DNA of 64,000 nucleotides from Perognathus longimembris pacificus (GCF_023159225.1 NC_063188.1:13971086-14035085); one strand, 5' to 3'. Shown: positions 9,699 through 21,209, counted from the first letter of the stretch. Numbers and translations are program-made. The notes: a model not told the origin generated them from the sequence alone.

Positions 9699-10490
9699 CC
9701 TTGAATCGATGATAAACTAAACAATTTAGACTGAAGAACAGAATCCATTAAAAGAGGAGGAGGCCTGGAGAGTATAGCATCCTAGAAGCCTAAGGAAGAC
9801 AGTGTAACAGGGAGGATTGATTGTATCACATGCTGTTCAAAGGTTCAGGATTCAATTTGGACACCCAGGTTCTTTTGCATCTGGTGGCTTTTACTTTCCT
9901 CGTGAAGTTGGAGACTTGGTCTTCAGGGATGGAGAGGACAGACTTAGGAAGGTGGTGCAGTGGTAGATATAAGGAAAAGAAAATAAACTTGAAAGAAAGT
10001 CCAGTAGACTGGAGTAAAGGCATTAGATTGCTGAGCAGGACAGAAGGCCTGTTTGAAATGCACTAAAAACAGCTGGATTGACAGCTGTGGTAGAGAACAA
10101 GACTACGAAGGGATTAGCAAATTCTTTTTTTTTAAATTAAAATAATAACAGCAGATCCTTGTTTAAAGCCTCAAAGACAATTTCAAGATAAGAAAGAACA
10201 GAATGCTGACAATCCAGGAGAGGCCACGTAGACCCCAGGGGAGTGTCATGTAGCAATGTCCAGCTGTAAGCAATCACAGAGCCACAGAGTGCTGAACAAG
10301 CTTTTCTCCATGTGCACAAAGCCAGCCCGGAAGTCGTTTGACATTGGGCTGCAACAGGTGACATTTGTTCTACTGATATTGCTTCCTGCATCTTGGCTGG
10401 CCTCAAGTAGCATGTACCCATATGTCCAGGGTAGTGCAAGGGAATCTGAAATGAGACCTAGATGACTGTACTCTCGTGGGATCACAATGC
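9699..10490. other. Unassigned non-coding stretch
   Basis: No gene recognised. Three mutually overlapping 65-100-codon frames at 10137-10485 lie on both strands with no recognisable domain. Some phrases near 9.9-10.05 kb vaguely resemble L2, without a secure alignment. Confidence 0.3.
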
Positions 10491-10500
10491 ATTCTTTTTA

Positions 10501-10740
10501 ATTTTTTTTTTTTTTTGGTCCTGAAACTTGAACTCTGGGCCTGGATGCTGTCCCTGAGCTCTTTAGCTCAAGGCTAGCGCTCTACTATTTGAGCCACAGT
10601 GCCACTTCCGTTTTACCGGTGGTTAATTGTAAATAAATGTGTCATGGATTTTTCCTGCCTGGGCTGGCTTTGAACCACGATCCTCAGATCTCAGACTCCT
10701 GAGTAGCTAGGATTACAGAACAAAGCCACCAATAGCCTGA
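10501..10740 (-). repeat. B1-Geo SINE, antisense
   Basis: Preceded by a T run (A tail) and running GGTCCTGAAACTTGAACTCT to CAAAGCCACCAATAGCCTGA. Confidence 0.87.
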
Positions 10741-10751
10741 GTATTTATTTA

Positions 10752-10988
10752 CTTGTGCTAGTCCTAGAGATTGAACTCAGGGCTTGAGTGCTGTCCCTGC
10801 TTTGTTTTTTCTTTCTCAAGTCTAGTGCTCTGCTACTTGAGCTACAGCCTCACCTCTGGCTTCTTTGGTACTTACTTGGAGATAAGAGATTCACATACTT
10901 TCCTGATCGGGCTGGCTTTGAACTGTGATTCTTAGATCTCAGCTCCCTGAGTAGCTAGGATGATAAGTGTGAGCTACTGGTGCCTGGC
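10752..10988 (-). repeat. B1-Geo SINE, antisense
   Basis: Second of two adjacent antisense copies, from GTGCTAGTCCTAGAGATTGA to GTGAGCTACTGGTGCCTGGC. More diverged than its neighbour. Confidence 0.85.
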
Positions 10989-11335
10989 TATTTAGAAATT
11001 TTTACTTTATTTGTTATCTTTAAGTAGGAGTACAAAGGAGTTGCCATTCAAGAAAATAGCATATGAATATAAGGCCTTGTGAGCAATGTCCCCTCTTTAG
11101 TCATTCTCCCCTATCCTTCCTTACCTCGCCTCTTCTTTCAATTTTCTTAATTTTGTAGAACATGCATGGAATTTTATGACTATTTTCCTCCCTCCTTCCT
11201 TTCTTCATTCATCTAGCCCCCTCTTCTTGTTCCTACCACACTTTTGAGTACCCAATTCCTAGTGTTTTCTTTCGTTAAACTGTGAATTAGCTTGTACAAG
11301 GAGTTACATCATATGAGTTCTCCCCTGAATCTACC
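10989..11335 (-). repeat. Pyrimidine-rich LINE-type 3' end, probable
   Basis: Starts TTTGTTATCTTTAAGTAGGA and GTACAAAGGAG, then a CT-rich run (TCCCCTATCCTTCCTTACC) and TTTTCCTCCCTCCTTCC. The start is shared with 13.5 kb. It looks like an antisense LINE 3' UTR with its polypurine tract on the minus strand. Confidence 0.4.
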
Positions 11336-11361
11336 TATGTTTGTGTTTTTTATTTTTAAAT

Positions 11362-11542
11362 TTGTCAGTCATGGGGCTTGAACTCGAGGCCTGCACACTG
11401 TCTCTGACCTCTTTCCCTCAAGGTTAGTGCTCTACCACTTAGAGCCACAGTGCCACTTCCAGATTTCTGGTGGTAAACTGGAGATACGAGTGTCGTGGAC
11501 TTTCCTGCTCTGGCTGGCTTTGAATTGTGATCCTCAGATCTC

Positions 11543-11543
<1 letters not shown>
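11362..11543 (-). repeat. B1-Geo SINE, antisense, head-truncated
   Basis: From GTCAGTCATGGGGCTTGAAC to TGTGATCCTCAGATCTC, where the B1 head is replaced by a CA repeat. Confidence 0.85.
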
Positions 11544-11547
<4 letters not shown>

Positions 11548-11591
<44 letters not shown>

Positions 11592-11605
11592 CACACGCAC
11601 ACACG
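11548..11605. repeat. (CA)n microsatellite
   Basis: CA run with a few CG interruptions, fused to the truncated B1 head. This is the opposite side from the usual SINE tail. Confidence 0.92.
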
Positions 11606-11770
11606 AATGGAAAGGAGAGATAGCTAAGATTAAGTAAAAGAGCTGAAGGAAGGTTCCCAGAGCAGATGGTGAAACTCAGAGGTAATGTCTATAAGATTTA
11701 TCTCAAATAGGCTTTATTTATATCCAAAGTCATTGTGGTGTTTCTGTTGTTGTTGTTTATAACTATTTTC

Positions 11771-11970
11771 AGGTGCTGGTCCTGGGGCTTGAACTCAGGG
11801 CCTAGGCACTGTCTCTTAGCTATATTTTTCAAGGCTGGTGCTCCAACATTTGAGCTACAGCTCCACTTGCAGCTTTCAGGTTGTTATTTGGAGATACGAG
11901 TGTCACAGACTTTCTTCCCTGGTCTAGCTTCAATCTACAATCTTCAGATCTCAGTTCTCTGGGTAGCTTA
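11771..11970 (-). repeat. B1-Geo SINE, antisense
   Basis: From GGTGCTGGTCCTGGGGCTTG to CTCAGTTCTCTGGGTAGCTT. The outer B1 start is missing. Confidence 0.85.
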
Positions 11971-11989
11971 CCAATCTTTAAATAGTAGT

Positions 11990-12639
11990 TTATAGTTTAT
12001 AAAATAGGTCTCCAGATAAATATAGTACTACCTGAATTTTAGGCACAGTAGCTTGCCCTATTTTCTGAGCAAAGTAGCTTGGAAACTGAGATCTTTGCTA
12101 GCTTGTTCAGTTAGAAATGTGGTTTGAACAATTTGTCAACCCTCTTTTTGTTGTACTCTCTTGATAGCTCACACAAAGAACCTATTCACCTTTTTGTTCA
12201 TGCATCCCCTGCCTCCTACCAAGACAAACAAACCGCTAGCTAGCATCACATCTTCCTTTCCAGATGGCTGGCTTCCTGCAACCTTTAGCCCCCAGGAACT
12301 CCCAAGATGTGACTTACAGCTGCTAGCGTAATACTTGGTTTCTACCACATGAGGGCAGACTTTTTAACCAAAAAGGGGGAAACAAGTGTTTACCTTGAAC
12401 TCTATAGAACTGGAAACAAAAAGTTACAAAAGCCAGAGGTTGTGTGATTCCCAAGGCTTTGATGAATCTACCATTACCTTTCAAGCCTTCAACTTTTCCT
12501 GTTCATGTTCCACTGATGGGTGAACTGGCTGTCTGTATTTGTTCCTTTTCTACCTCATTCTCATACTTTCACAAATAGTTCCCAAGAATTTATTTTTGGG
12601 AGAGTTACCAGGATGCCAACTTAAATGTAAATGTCATAT
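11990..12639. other. Unassigned non-coding stretch
   Basis: No gene or repeat recognised with confidence. Confidence 0.4.
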
Positions 12640-12651
12640 AAACAACACATT

Positions 12652-12847
12652 TTTTTGCCAGTCTTGGGGCTTGAACTCAGGGCCTGAGCACTGTCCCTGG
12701 CTTCTTTTTGCTCAAGGCTAACACTCTACCACTTGAGCCACAGCGCCACTTCTGGCTTTTTCTATATATGTGGTGCTGAGGAATTGAACCCAGGGCTTCA
12801 TGTATACGAGGCAAGCGCTCTACCACTAGGCCATATTCCCAGCCCCA
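12652..12847 (-). repeat. IDL-Geo SINE, antisense, perfect target-site duplication
   Basis: Full dimer between two identical copies of AAACAACACATT (12640-12651 and 12848-12859). The ID-like half ends GCCATATTCCCAGCCCC. Confidence 0.95.
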
Positions 12848-13200
12848 AAACAACACATTATTAAAGTGTAAGTGTGTCTCATGCATCTACCACAGGACAT
12901 ACTTTTTGTACAAACCTAGAACCCAAATTTTATTGAGTAGCTTCTGTTTTTATTTGTTAAATCTGGCCAGTTTAACCCTAGGCCACGAGCTGGGCTAGGA
13001 ACCGGAAGCCTGGGCTGAGTACATAGTTCCCAGTCTCCAAGCAGAAGTGAGCTTAAATGGTGTGTCATGTGAGGCTAGAGCTGGGGAGAGAAATGTGAAG
13101 GTGACCAGCATGGTGATGGTAGCTAAGGAAGACTGGCTCAGCAGTTTCCTTCCCAGTGCTGCCTCTTGCCCCTTGGCTCTACATTTGATCATTGCATTCT

Positions 13201-13257
13201 TTCAGCCTGTGACACTCAAGTAACTAGGATTACAGGTGTGAGCCACTAGTGCCCAGC
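13201..13257 (-). repeat. B1 head fragment, antisense
   Basis: AACTAGGATTACAGGTGTGA then GCCACTAGTGCCCAGC, the reversed B1 start only. Confidence 0.75.
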
Positions 13258-13273
13258 TACTTTGACACTTCTT

Positions 13274-13476
13274 TTGTTTTTTGCCAGTTCTGGGACTTGA
13301 ACTCAGGGCCTGAGCACTGTCCCTGGCTTCTTTTTGCGCAAGGCTAGCACTCTACCACTTGAGCCACAGCGCCACCTCTGGCTTTTTCTATATATGTGGT
13401 GCTGAGGAATCGAACCTAGGGCTTCATGCATGCTAGGTGAGCACTCTACCAGTAGGCCACATTCCCAGCCAACCTA
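13274..13476 (-). repeat. IDL-Geo SINE, antisense
   Basis: Complete dimer. GACACTTCTT at 13264-13273 and GATACTTCTT at 13477-13486 form a likely target-site duplication with one mismatch. Confidence 0.9.
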
Positions 13477-13487
13477 GATACTTCTTA

Positions 13488-13570
13488 AAAAATTATTATC
13501 TTTAAGTAGTTGTACAAAGGAGGTGCCATTTAACAAAGCAGTTCATTGAAATACAATGCATCTTGATCAG
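13488..13570 (-). repeat. LINE 3'-end fragment, tentative
   Basis: ATTATTATCTTTAAGTAGTT, GTACAAAGGAGGTGCCATTT repeats the opening of the element at 10989. Confidence 0.35.
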
Positions 13571-13644
13571 TATCACTAGACACTTTGTATTGGTCTTCAA
13601 GAACATGTGTTACACTGATTTACTTATTAGTCTTATCCATCACA

Positions 13645-13740
13645 CTGTGAGAACTGGGAAGTTGGAGGTTTGTGTCTTGTTCATCTACATATCTCCCTTG
13701 CTTAACACAGTGTATAATTTACAAATGAATGGTTTTCGAC
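13645..13740 (+). repeat. L2 3'-end fragment, tentative
   Basis: GTGTCTTGTTCATCTACATA then CTCCCTTGCTTAACACAGTG resembles the L2 3' end. The 80-codon frame spanning it is not a supported gene. Confidence 0.35.
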
Positions 13741-13944
13741 CTAGAACTCACAAAGCTCATCAAATTTTTCTTTGCCTTAATTTTGCTAACACAGACAAGG
13801 AATAGGTGTGATTCAATGGCCTTTCATGTCCTTACACATCGAGAAAGCAAGCTGTGATTGTAGGTTCTCTTGGAGATTAATGAAGCATATGTAGTAATCC
13901 CTGTTCTAAGGCTGACAAGCAGCCGAATTACTCTTCATTACTTG

Positions 13945-14100
13945 CTGTGATGTGAATGTTTATATTCTGCTTTAAGTCATGTGTTGAAATCTTAACCTCC
14001 AAGGTGATGATATCAGGAGGACAGAGTATTTTGGGGAATGACTAAGTAATGAAATGTGAGCCTTCATGGGTGTTATCAGTGCCTTTTAAGAAAGAACCCA
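13945..14100 (+). repeat. ERVL-MaLR-type LTR relic, 5' part
   Basis: GTGTTGAAATCTTAACCTCC, AAGGTGATGATATCAGGAGG and GAGCCTTCATGGGTGTTATC are in the order expected for an MLT-like LTR. Old SINEs follow. Confidence 0.6.
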
Positions 14101-14101
14101 G

Positions 14102-14560
14102 CCAGAAGCCCGTGCCTCATATCTACAACCACTTTGGAAGCTGAGCGTGGAAGGATCATGGTTCTAAGGTAGTCCAGAGCGAAAATCCACTAAACTCTCT
14201 CAACAGAAGGAACCTGGATGAGGTGAGGCACACCTGTCATCCCAGCAATGATAGAAAGTGTAAAATAAGTGAATCACAGTCCAAGACCATGCCTGGGGAG
14301 GAAATCAGAGTCCTCCTCAAAAATAACAAGAGAAAAACAGGGCTGGATGCATGGCTCAGCAGTAGAGCACTTATCTAGTAAGCAAAAGGCCGTAAATTCA
14401 ACCCTCATTATTGCCAAAGCAAAACTAAAGAAGACATCAAGAATCAGGTACAATGGAGAATGCTTGCAATCTCAGACCTCGGGAGACTAAGGCAAGAGGA
14501 TTGAGAATTGGAGGCCAAGGCTAGCAGCATAGTGAGCCCCTGTCTCAAAGACACAAAAAC
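14102..14560 (+). repeat. Cluster of old B1 and ID-like units
   Basis: Successive decayed units: B1-like (to about 14220), B1-like (GCACACCTGTCATCCCAGCA), ID-like (GGGCTGGATGCATGGCTCAG, GTAGAGCACTTATCTAGTAA), then B1-like (GAATGCTTGCAATCTCAGAC to GAGCCCCTGTCTCAAAGA). This looks like an ancestral B1+ID composite predating the Geo-tailed ones. Confidence 0.5.
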
Positions 14561-14670
14561 AGTTGACAGATCTCAAATTTTGAAAAATTTCACCATGTAG
14601 AAACAATAAATGTTTGAGAAGGCTTACAATGTACACATATATTGTAACATGATATATTATCTTATTAATG

Positions 14671-14903
14671 TCTTTTTTTTATCGGTATTGAACTCAGGGC
14701 CTATGCACTGTCCCTGAGCTTTTTCACTCAAGGCGAGCACTCTGCCACTTTGAGCCACAGCACCACTTCTGGGTTTCTGGTGGTTGATTGGAGATAAAAG
14801 TGTCACAGACTTTCTCCTGCCCTGGATGGCTTTGGACTGCGATCCTCAGATCTCAGCTTCCTGAGTAGCTGGGAATATAGGTGTAAGACACCCACGCGTG
14901 GCC
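14671..14903 (-). repeat. B1-Geo SINE, antisense
   Basis: From a T run and GGTATTGAACTCAGGGCCTA to GTGTAAGACACCCACGCGTG. Full-length within a few bases. Confidence 0.87.
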
Positions 14904-15154
14904 TCATCATCTTAAATTAGTTTTTTTCCCCTCTGCAAAGTAGCAATAACAATGTTACTCTCTCTTGTGATGTTTAAATCTCCATAGTTAAGTTTTTTGT
15001 GTGCAACACACAATAGTGTTTTCTAACTTGCTTTTATCATTGACTATTTTTTCACTTATCATTAGGTGACTTTTCAGGGTTTTGTCTAGAATATCATCTT
15101 CAAATGATTTCACTTTCCTCGGCCTTCTATGTGCTTAGTTCTTGTCCTTTTCTT

Positions 15155-15590
15155 CAAACAACTGGTACTGAGGTTTGAACTCAGGCCCCCCACACTTGCT
15201 ATGTTGATATGAAACTGCTGAGCTATAGTTTAGCCCTGTTTTTCCCTAGTTCCTTTCTAGGACAGGATCTCACTTCCACCCAGCATTTGCTGCAGTTCAT
15301 CTAAGTTAAGCTTGCCATCATTTCTGGATGACAAGAGGGTACTACTGCATCCAACTTCCTCTTTAGAAATGGGATCTTGCAAACATTTTTTACCCAGGCT
15401 AGCCAGGAACTGTGATCCTCTGATTCTTGGCCTCCATACATAGCTTGGGATAGCAGGCTCACACCACTGTGCAAGAAGGACTGTCAGTCATAAGCTTTCT
15501 CTGCTCAGTTTGGCCTCCAACTACTGTCTTTTCATTCTCAAGCTCTCAACTAGTTAGGATTAGGCATGAGGTACCAACACTCACCTTCTT
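15155..15590 (-). repeat. Old tRNA-like plus B1-like SINE composites, antisense
   Basis: A tRNA-like stretch (TTTGAACTCAGGCCCC, GCTGAGCTATAGTTTAGCCC) is followed by reversed B1-like pieces (TTACCCAGGCTAGCCAGGAA; ACTAGTTAGGATTAGGCATG). It is strongly diverged; boundaries are vague. Confidence 0.45.
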
Positions 15591-15639
15591 CCTTCTCCTT
15601 TACTAGTTTCCAGCATAAGCTTTACCAACTCTTTTTCTC

Positions 15640-15845
15640 CTCTTATTTCCTAAATATACACATAACTTCAAGAGCCCGTGCTAAAAAAGGGGCCTTTTCT
15701 TCTACATTATCACTCTTGGCAAGATTACTTTAGGCTCATTTACAAATTTCTAAATCTATCCCTGATCCCAGCCTTTCACTCCAGACCTGATTCTACAACA
15801 CTCAATCCGCCATCCCACTTGGATGTCCCAAGGCTCTTACCAATT
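15640..15845. repeat. L2-like fragment, tentative
   Basis: CTTTCACTCCAGACCTGATT followed by CATCCCACTTGGATGTCCCA recalls an L2 phrase ending in the conserved CACTTGGATGTC. Confidence 0.4.
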
Positions 15846-16020
15846 TTCTGTTAATATCATTGTAGGAGAAATGGAATATTGAATCTCATCACATCCATGG
15901 ATGAAGTCTCTATAACAAAAGTTGGATTCATAAGAGAAAAACAGAAATCAGAAATCTGATTAGAACGTTTTACACAACACAGAAGCTTTCCTGAGAAAAT
16001 GAAGATCCAGAACCTGATAA

Positions 16021-16022
<2 letters not shown>

Positions 16023-16068
<46 letters not shown>
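16023..16068. repeat. (GT)n microsatellite
   Basis: Long GT run on the tail side of the antisense tRNA-like SINE that follows. Confidence 0.95.
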
Positions 16069-16071
<3 letters not shown>

Positions 16072-16163
16072 AGGTCTGAGAGCAGGACTTGAACTCAGTT
16101 TCTAATGCTTTTGTTCATTGACCACTGGCTATCACTGTGCCAACTGAGCCACGCCTCCAACCC
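16069..16163 (-). repeat. tRNA-derived SINE of a third type, antisense
   Basis: The reverse complement starts GGGGTTGGAGGCGTGGCTCA (A-box-like) and contains GAGTTCAAGTCC (B-box-like). It is distinct from both IDL and Geo, and is seen again at 22580. Confidence 0.65.
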
Positions 16164-17446
16164 CAAACCTATGTATTTTTTTGTGCTAAGTTTGATGAAG
16201 AACTAGGTGGTGGTGAAATCTGCTTGGATAAAAAGTAGAACACTAGCAAAGCCTGCTTTTTAGATTCATCCCTATGTCTTTTCTCTGAGTCTCTAGCTTG
16301 ATTTAACAGAGGAAATGTGAAATATATACAGAAGTAGAGAATAATTATATAACTTACCACCAACATTACCAAAGATGGATATATAACTAATCATCTTTAT
16401 TCTCTACCCTGTTGTATCCCCAGTCCAATGGTCAGAAAACAAATCCTAACCTCATCATTTCATAGGATAGGAATGTGTAGCATTTAGTTAGTAGTGAAGT
16501 AACTTCTAATAAAATCTATAAAATAATAGGAAAATACAACCCCAGTACCATTATCCACTTAAAAAAGTGAACAAGGAATCCTTAATATCAAATATCCAGG
16601 TAAGTGTTCAATTTCCTCTAGTGCCTTATACCTTTTGATTTGTTTGAATAAGGATTACAAACAAATTTCACACATTTCATCAATGTGTGTTTTATGTCTC
16701 TTTGAGTGTTAAGGTTTCCTCTTTCCTTTCCATTTTTAAAAAAATTTCATTCATTTGTTGAAGAAACCAGGTCAAATAAATCTCCTACCCCCTGTATTTC
16801 CAGCAGGTTTAACTGTGATCTGCTCATTTCATAAAGCCCTCTTCCTTGTCTCACCCCCCATTTTCTATTTCCACGTTCACAGTTTGTGGAGGGAAGGTGG
16901 CAGATGAGAAAGGATGCTAGGACAGGCTGGAATGGAGTTGGATCAGCTGCTGTGCACATCTGTAGCCTAGGACTCTCTAGCCTGGACCAACTGGGATCAT
17001 GACATTACTTGTGTGTTTCTTCAATCCTTCTCCTGAGCTACCAAAACTGCATCTTGCTTAGTTTTATATACTCTCATTTACTTTTCCCTTTACTCAGAGG
17101 AGGTGCTAATTGAATGAATTAATGATGTTGCCCTCTTCACTTGCTTAAATGTGAGGCCTACAAGATTATGTATAATCTGGTAGGAAGATTAAGAATTGAT
17201 GAAACTTTGATTTCAACCCCCTGGGGTAATGTATTATGCAAAATTCTTTGATATTCATGTTTCTTGAGAGTTTTTATAAATTTCATTGTGAGGACCATTT
17301 TTATTTATTGTCCTTTCCTTTCCGGCCCATTTCCTGAGTCACAGCAGTCTTGATAAGCTTGTGTGAATTTAAAAACAAAAGTTCCTTGCTCTGTAACTTT
17401 TTGGGGACTTAGGAAGTCTTGCTGTCACAAGAAATTGTGGGGTAAG

Positions 17447-17448
<2 letters not shown>
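16164..17448. other. Unassigned non-coding stretch
   Basis: About 1.3 kb with no recognised gene or repeat. Frames at 16169-16372 and 16747-16959 are short and featureless. Confidence 0.4.
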
Positions 17449-17481
<33 letters not shown>

Positions 17482-17662
17482 ACTGAACTGAGCTAGTACT
17501 CTACAACTTGATCCAATCATCTGGTTCTGGCTTTTTTTTCTGGTTAATTGGAGATAAAAGAATTTCAGATTTGTAAACTAAGGCCAGATGTAAACAATGA
17601 TTTTCGAATCTCAGCCTCCTGAGTAATGCTAGGATGGTAAGTATGACCCACTGGTACCCAGC
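17449..17662 (-). repeat. B1-Geo SINE, antisense, with (GT)n tail
   Basis: GT repeat at 17449-17478 occupies the tail position. The body, from GAGCTAGTACTCTACAACTT to AAGTATGACCCACTGGTACC, has lost much of the Geo end. Confidence 0.75.
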
Positions 17663-19058
17663 TCAGGGTCAAGGCTTTTTGAGCCATGTATTACTTCCAA
17701 TAGCTTCTCAGAAGCTTCAGTGAAATGATGATTTCCTGATAAATCTTTGGTCTGCTCGTTAGATTCTATGTTATTCCTTCTTATGGAATTCCCCCTTCAC
17801 TGTGTGAACAAAGATGACATCACTGTGCTAGCTAGAAGCAACTTCCTTCTGTGCAGTTGGACTAGCATTTCCTCCTGATTTCTCAGTTGAAGCCTATGTG
17901 TTTCTTCAGTGTGCATGACTGAAGAGAGGATGTTGCCTCCTTTTAGCAAGGGATTTTTGGATTCTTGTTTTGTATTTTTCTTTGTCACCAACTTGGAAGT
18001 TACTGAGCTCACCACATAGAAAGGTTTCCTATATGTTTGTGCATTGGATCACCTTGTACTCCTCCTATGTGGTTGCTCCTTTGCTTACCACTGATGTCCT
18101 TTAGGATTTTTTTTTAAAGAAGCGCTTCCTGTTTTTCTGATTCCAGGAAATGAAACTGACTCATGGGAGCTACAATATTATTTTCATAGAATTGTTATGA
18201 ACTGAACTCAAATCATTTAGGATTCAACCAAACTAATCTTGCTGCAACTCTGAATAGTGAATAGTACTTAGAGAATTTTATTTGAAATAGCAGGTGAAGT
18301 CCCTTCCCTTGTTATTTTTTTTTAAATGCCGCAGTTAGATAATAGTGAATTAAGATTTCCTGGAGAGCCAATTTTAAGCTATCAGCTGGTCGTGAAAGAT
18401 GAACAAAGACTAGATGGAACATTGAAATTCTATGTCGTACATAAACTTATATCAAACACTTCTAATCTGGCAAACAATGCAGTGAGTGACAGCAAATGCA
18501 ATAAAACAGAGACCTAGATCAATTATCTTAGAAAGATTGCAGTCAGCAGATAAAAATGGCACTGTGGAGTCTTCTGAATTAACTAGCACTGAGAACATGA
18601 ATCAGTCTTTTATCTTTTATTATACCATCCTTTTCCTTTGAAGTAAACTTAAAAATAAGCTTTTTTTGCCAACTCCTCAAATTGAAATATTCACTATATC
18701 ACTCTTACTCCTTATTAAAATCGAATATTAGTGCATGTCAGACATCAAAGAAATGATGAAGACTACTTGTATAGACAGAAGGAAGTTTGAAGTATATTGC
18801 TTATTTTCCTGTGAAATAAATGCAAAAATTGTGATATTTCATTGTGCATTTATTGACTGGCTTGGATTTTCTGAAAGAAATTTCCTTTTTCTTTTAGAGC
18901 CTGATCTTGTATGGATGAAATAGATGGCAAATTTATTTGTAGCATTTTGGGATCAGTGGCACTTTTCATCAGTGATAATGCTCATCAAGTAAACTATTGT
19001 ACAATTCCAGTTTTGCAGTGTGTTGGATTTTTAACAGTTTTTTCCCCACTGATAAGTA
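17663..19058. other. Unassigned non-coding stretch
   Basis: About 1.4 kb without a secure repeat. A 63-codon frame at 18326-18517 (+) has an ordinary amino-acid mixture but no known domain, no clear splice signals and no second line of support, so I do not call it a gene. Confidence 0.4.
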
Positions 19059-19078
19059 TGTCTGTTTATTTTTTTTTT

Positions 19079-19298
19079 TATTTATTTTTATTTATTTTTT
19101 TTTTTTGCCAGTCCTGGGCCTTGGACTCAGGGCCTGAGCACTGTCCCTGGCTTCTTCCCGCTCAAGGCTAGCACTCTGCCACTTGAGCCACAGCGCCGCT
19201 TCTGGCCGTTTTCTGTATATGTGGTGCTGGGGAATCGAACCTAGGGCCTCGTGTATACGAGGCAAGCACTCTTGCCACTAGGCCATATCCCCAGCCCC
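19079..19298 (-). repeat. IDL-Geo SINE, young subgroup, antisense
   Basis: Flanked by identical TGTCTGTTTATTTTTTTT copies (from 19059 and 19299). Carries the young-subgroup marks GGGCCTTGGACTCAGG, CTTCCCGCTCAAGG and GCCGCTTCTGGCCG, with a long (TTTA)-interrupted tail. Confidence 0.95.
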
Positions 19299-19310
19299 TG
19301 TCTGTTTATT

Positions 19311-19552
19311 TTTTTTTGTCAGTCAGTTGTGGGGTTTGAACTCAGGGCCTGGGTTTTGTCCCTGAGCTCTTTTTGCTCAAGGCTAATAATGCTCTATCAC
19401 TTTGAGCCACAGCGCCACTTCCTGTTTTCTGGTGGCCAATTGGAGATAAGATTCTCACAGACTTTCCTGCCCAGGCTGGCTTTGAACCTTGATCTTCAGA
19501 TCTCAACCTCCTAAGTAGCTAGGATTACCAGTGTGAACCACTGGTACTGGGC
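19311..19552 (-). repeat. B1-Geo SINE, antisense
   Basis: Its T-rich tail contains the target site used by the preceding IDL-Geo. Runs from GTTGTGGGGTTTGAACTCAG to GTGAACCACTGGTACTGGGC, with a 3-base insertion (AATAAT) in Geo. Confidence 0.87.
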
Positions 19553-19699
19553 TCAGTATGCCCATTTATGAGAGCATATCTGGATATTATTATGTATGTC
19601 ATCCACATTTTACAATGTTGGAACATTTCTTGCTATATGTTTCTGAAATTACTGATTGCCAACCACAGTCTCTTTTCCATGCTAATAGAACCCCAATTT

Positions 19700-20025
19700 C
19701 TACTGGTATGAGGCACCAGGGATCTTCATACCCTCCTCAGTTAAAAAGGCAAAGGCAGCCAAGGTAAAGCCATTCTTCTTGTTAATGACTGGCCTAGGCC
19801 CAGCCAGGAAATGCAATTCTGGTCAATGACATATGTGGAAAAGTCTGCTGGGGTCTTTCTCTGAAAGCTGTTTCTGTGAAATGAGCCCTCGCAAAGGATG
19901 TCCACATTTCTGGCCTTTGGTATAATTTTCGGACATGATCCTTTAGCTGTTGAAGCCATCCTGCCCCAATAAGGAGAGTAGCCAACAGAGAACCTTAAGA
20001 GATTTCCTTTCAAGAAACTGACTCT
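19700..20025. repeat. Unresolved interspersed repeat, tentative
   Basis: AGGAAATGCAATTCTGGTCA, AAGTCTGCTGGGGTCTTTCT and GTTGAAGCCATCCTGCCC read like a known old mammalian repeat (LTR or DNA-transposon type), but I cannot name it. Minus-strand frames of 90 and 63 codons overlap it. Confidence 0.3.
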
Positions 20026-20029
20026 TTCA

Positions 20030-20646
20030 AAACAATGATTGAATTCGCAAGGAAATGGAAGGACTTGGAAAAAATTATACTAAGTGAAGTGAGCCAGACC
20101 CAAAGAAAAATGGACTCTATGGACTCCCTTATTGGGAATAATTAGCACAGGTTTAGGCTAGTCACAGCAGAGGATCACAAGAGCCCAATAGCTAGACCCT
20201 TATGATCACATAAGATGATGCTAAGTGAAATGAACTCCATGTTATGGAAACAACTGTTATAGCACTGTTGTAATTACTTCAACATGCCATGTGAAACCAT
20301 AGCTTCTATTGTTGATGATCCTCTTGTATCTCCTTCCTGTGGTTGTACCCTTGTTATCACTGTATCTCGTCTGAGTACACTGGATACTGTATATACTGGT
20401 ATTAGAACTAGGGAAGTGAAAGGGAATATCAAAATTGAGAGATAAAGGATAAAAAGACAAATGACTCCAAAAGCAATGCTTGCAAAACCATTTGGTGTAA
20501 TCCAACTGAACAACTCATGGGGGGAGAGGAAGAGGGAGAGGTGGGAGGTAACAAATTGTACAAGAAATGTACCCACTGCCTTACGTATGAAACTGTAACC
20601 CCTTATACATCACTTTGACAATAAATAAGTAATTATTTTTAAAAAT
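20030..20646 (+). mobile_element. L1, 5'-truncated (ORF2 end plus 3' UTR)
   Basis: Starts within the last codons of ORF2 (GGACTTGGAAAAAATTATAC to TTATTGGGAATAATTAG) and includes the whole 3' UTR. This has a purine-rich run (GGGGGGAGAGGAAGAGGGAG) and AATAAA at 20620-20625. It is close in sequence to the copy at 26.5 kb. Its target-site duplication is not obvious. Confidence 0.88.
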
Positions 20647-20733
20647 GGTTGAGCTCCTGGACTCCTAAAGCTGCCTTGTCATACAATTGAATAAAGCAAC
20701 ATCATTATGGAAGCCAGTGAAGAAAAGGTTTTC

Positions 20734-20949
20734 TTTTTTTTTTTTGTTTTTTTTTTGGCCAGTCCTGGGCCTTGGACTCAGGGCCTGAGCACTGTCCCTG
20801 GCTTCTTTTTGCTCAAGGCTAGCACTCTGCCACTTGAGCCACAGCGCCGCTTCTGGCCGTTTTCTGTATATGTGGTGCTGGGGAATCGAACCTAGGGCCT
20901 CGTGTATCCGAGGCAGGCACGCTTGCCACTAGGCTATATCCCCAGCCCC
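20734..20949 (-). repeat. IDL-Geo SINE, young subgroup, antisense
   Basis: Between AAAGGTTTTC copies (20724-20733 and 20950-20959). Has TCGTGTATCCGAGGCAGGCA and CTAGGCTATATCCCCAGCCC but retains TTTTTGCTC instead of TTCCCGCTC. Confidence 0.95.
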
Positions 20950-21209
20950 AAAGGTTTTCAATTACCTGCATCTAGGCCTATTAACAAATGTACTGTGTAA
21001 AATGGTGGCTCCTACAGGACATTTGGTGATTTTGTTATCCAAATTTCCTAATAAGACACTCAAATTTCCAAGCTTCAGCTCTGTTAGGGCTCAACTGATT
21101 TTTTCTTCCTGGAAAAGATCAGCATCACCAAGGATTTCTGTTGTTGCTTTCAGTATTCATAAAGTTATGTACTTAGAAAATCAATCGTTGATGTCATAGA
21201 AAATGAAAC

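Noticed and set aside
18326..18517. 63-codon plus frame with ordinary composition
   Set aside because: No recognisable domain, no convincing splice sites and no neighbouring exons; length is within chance expectation.
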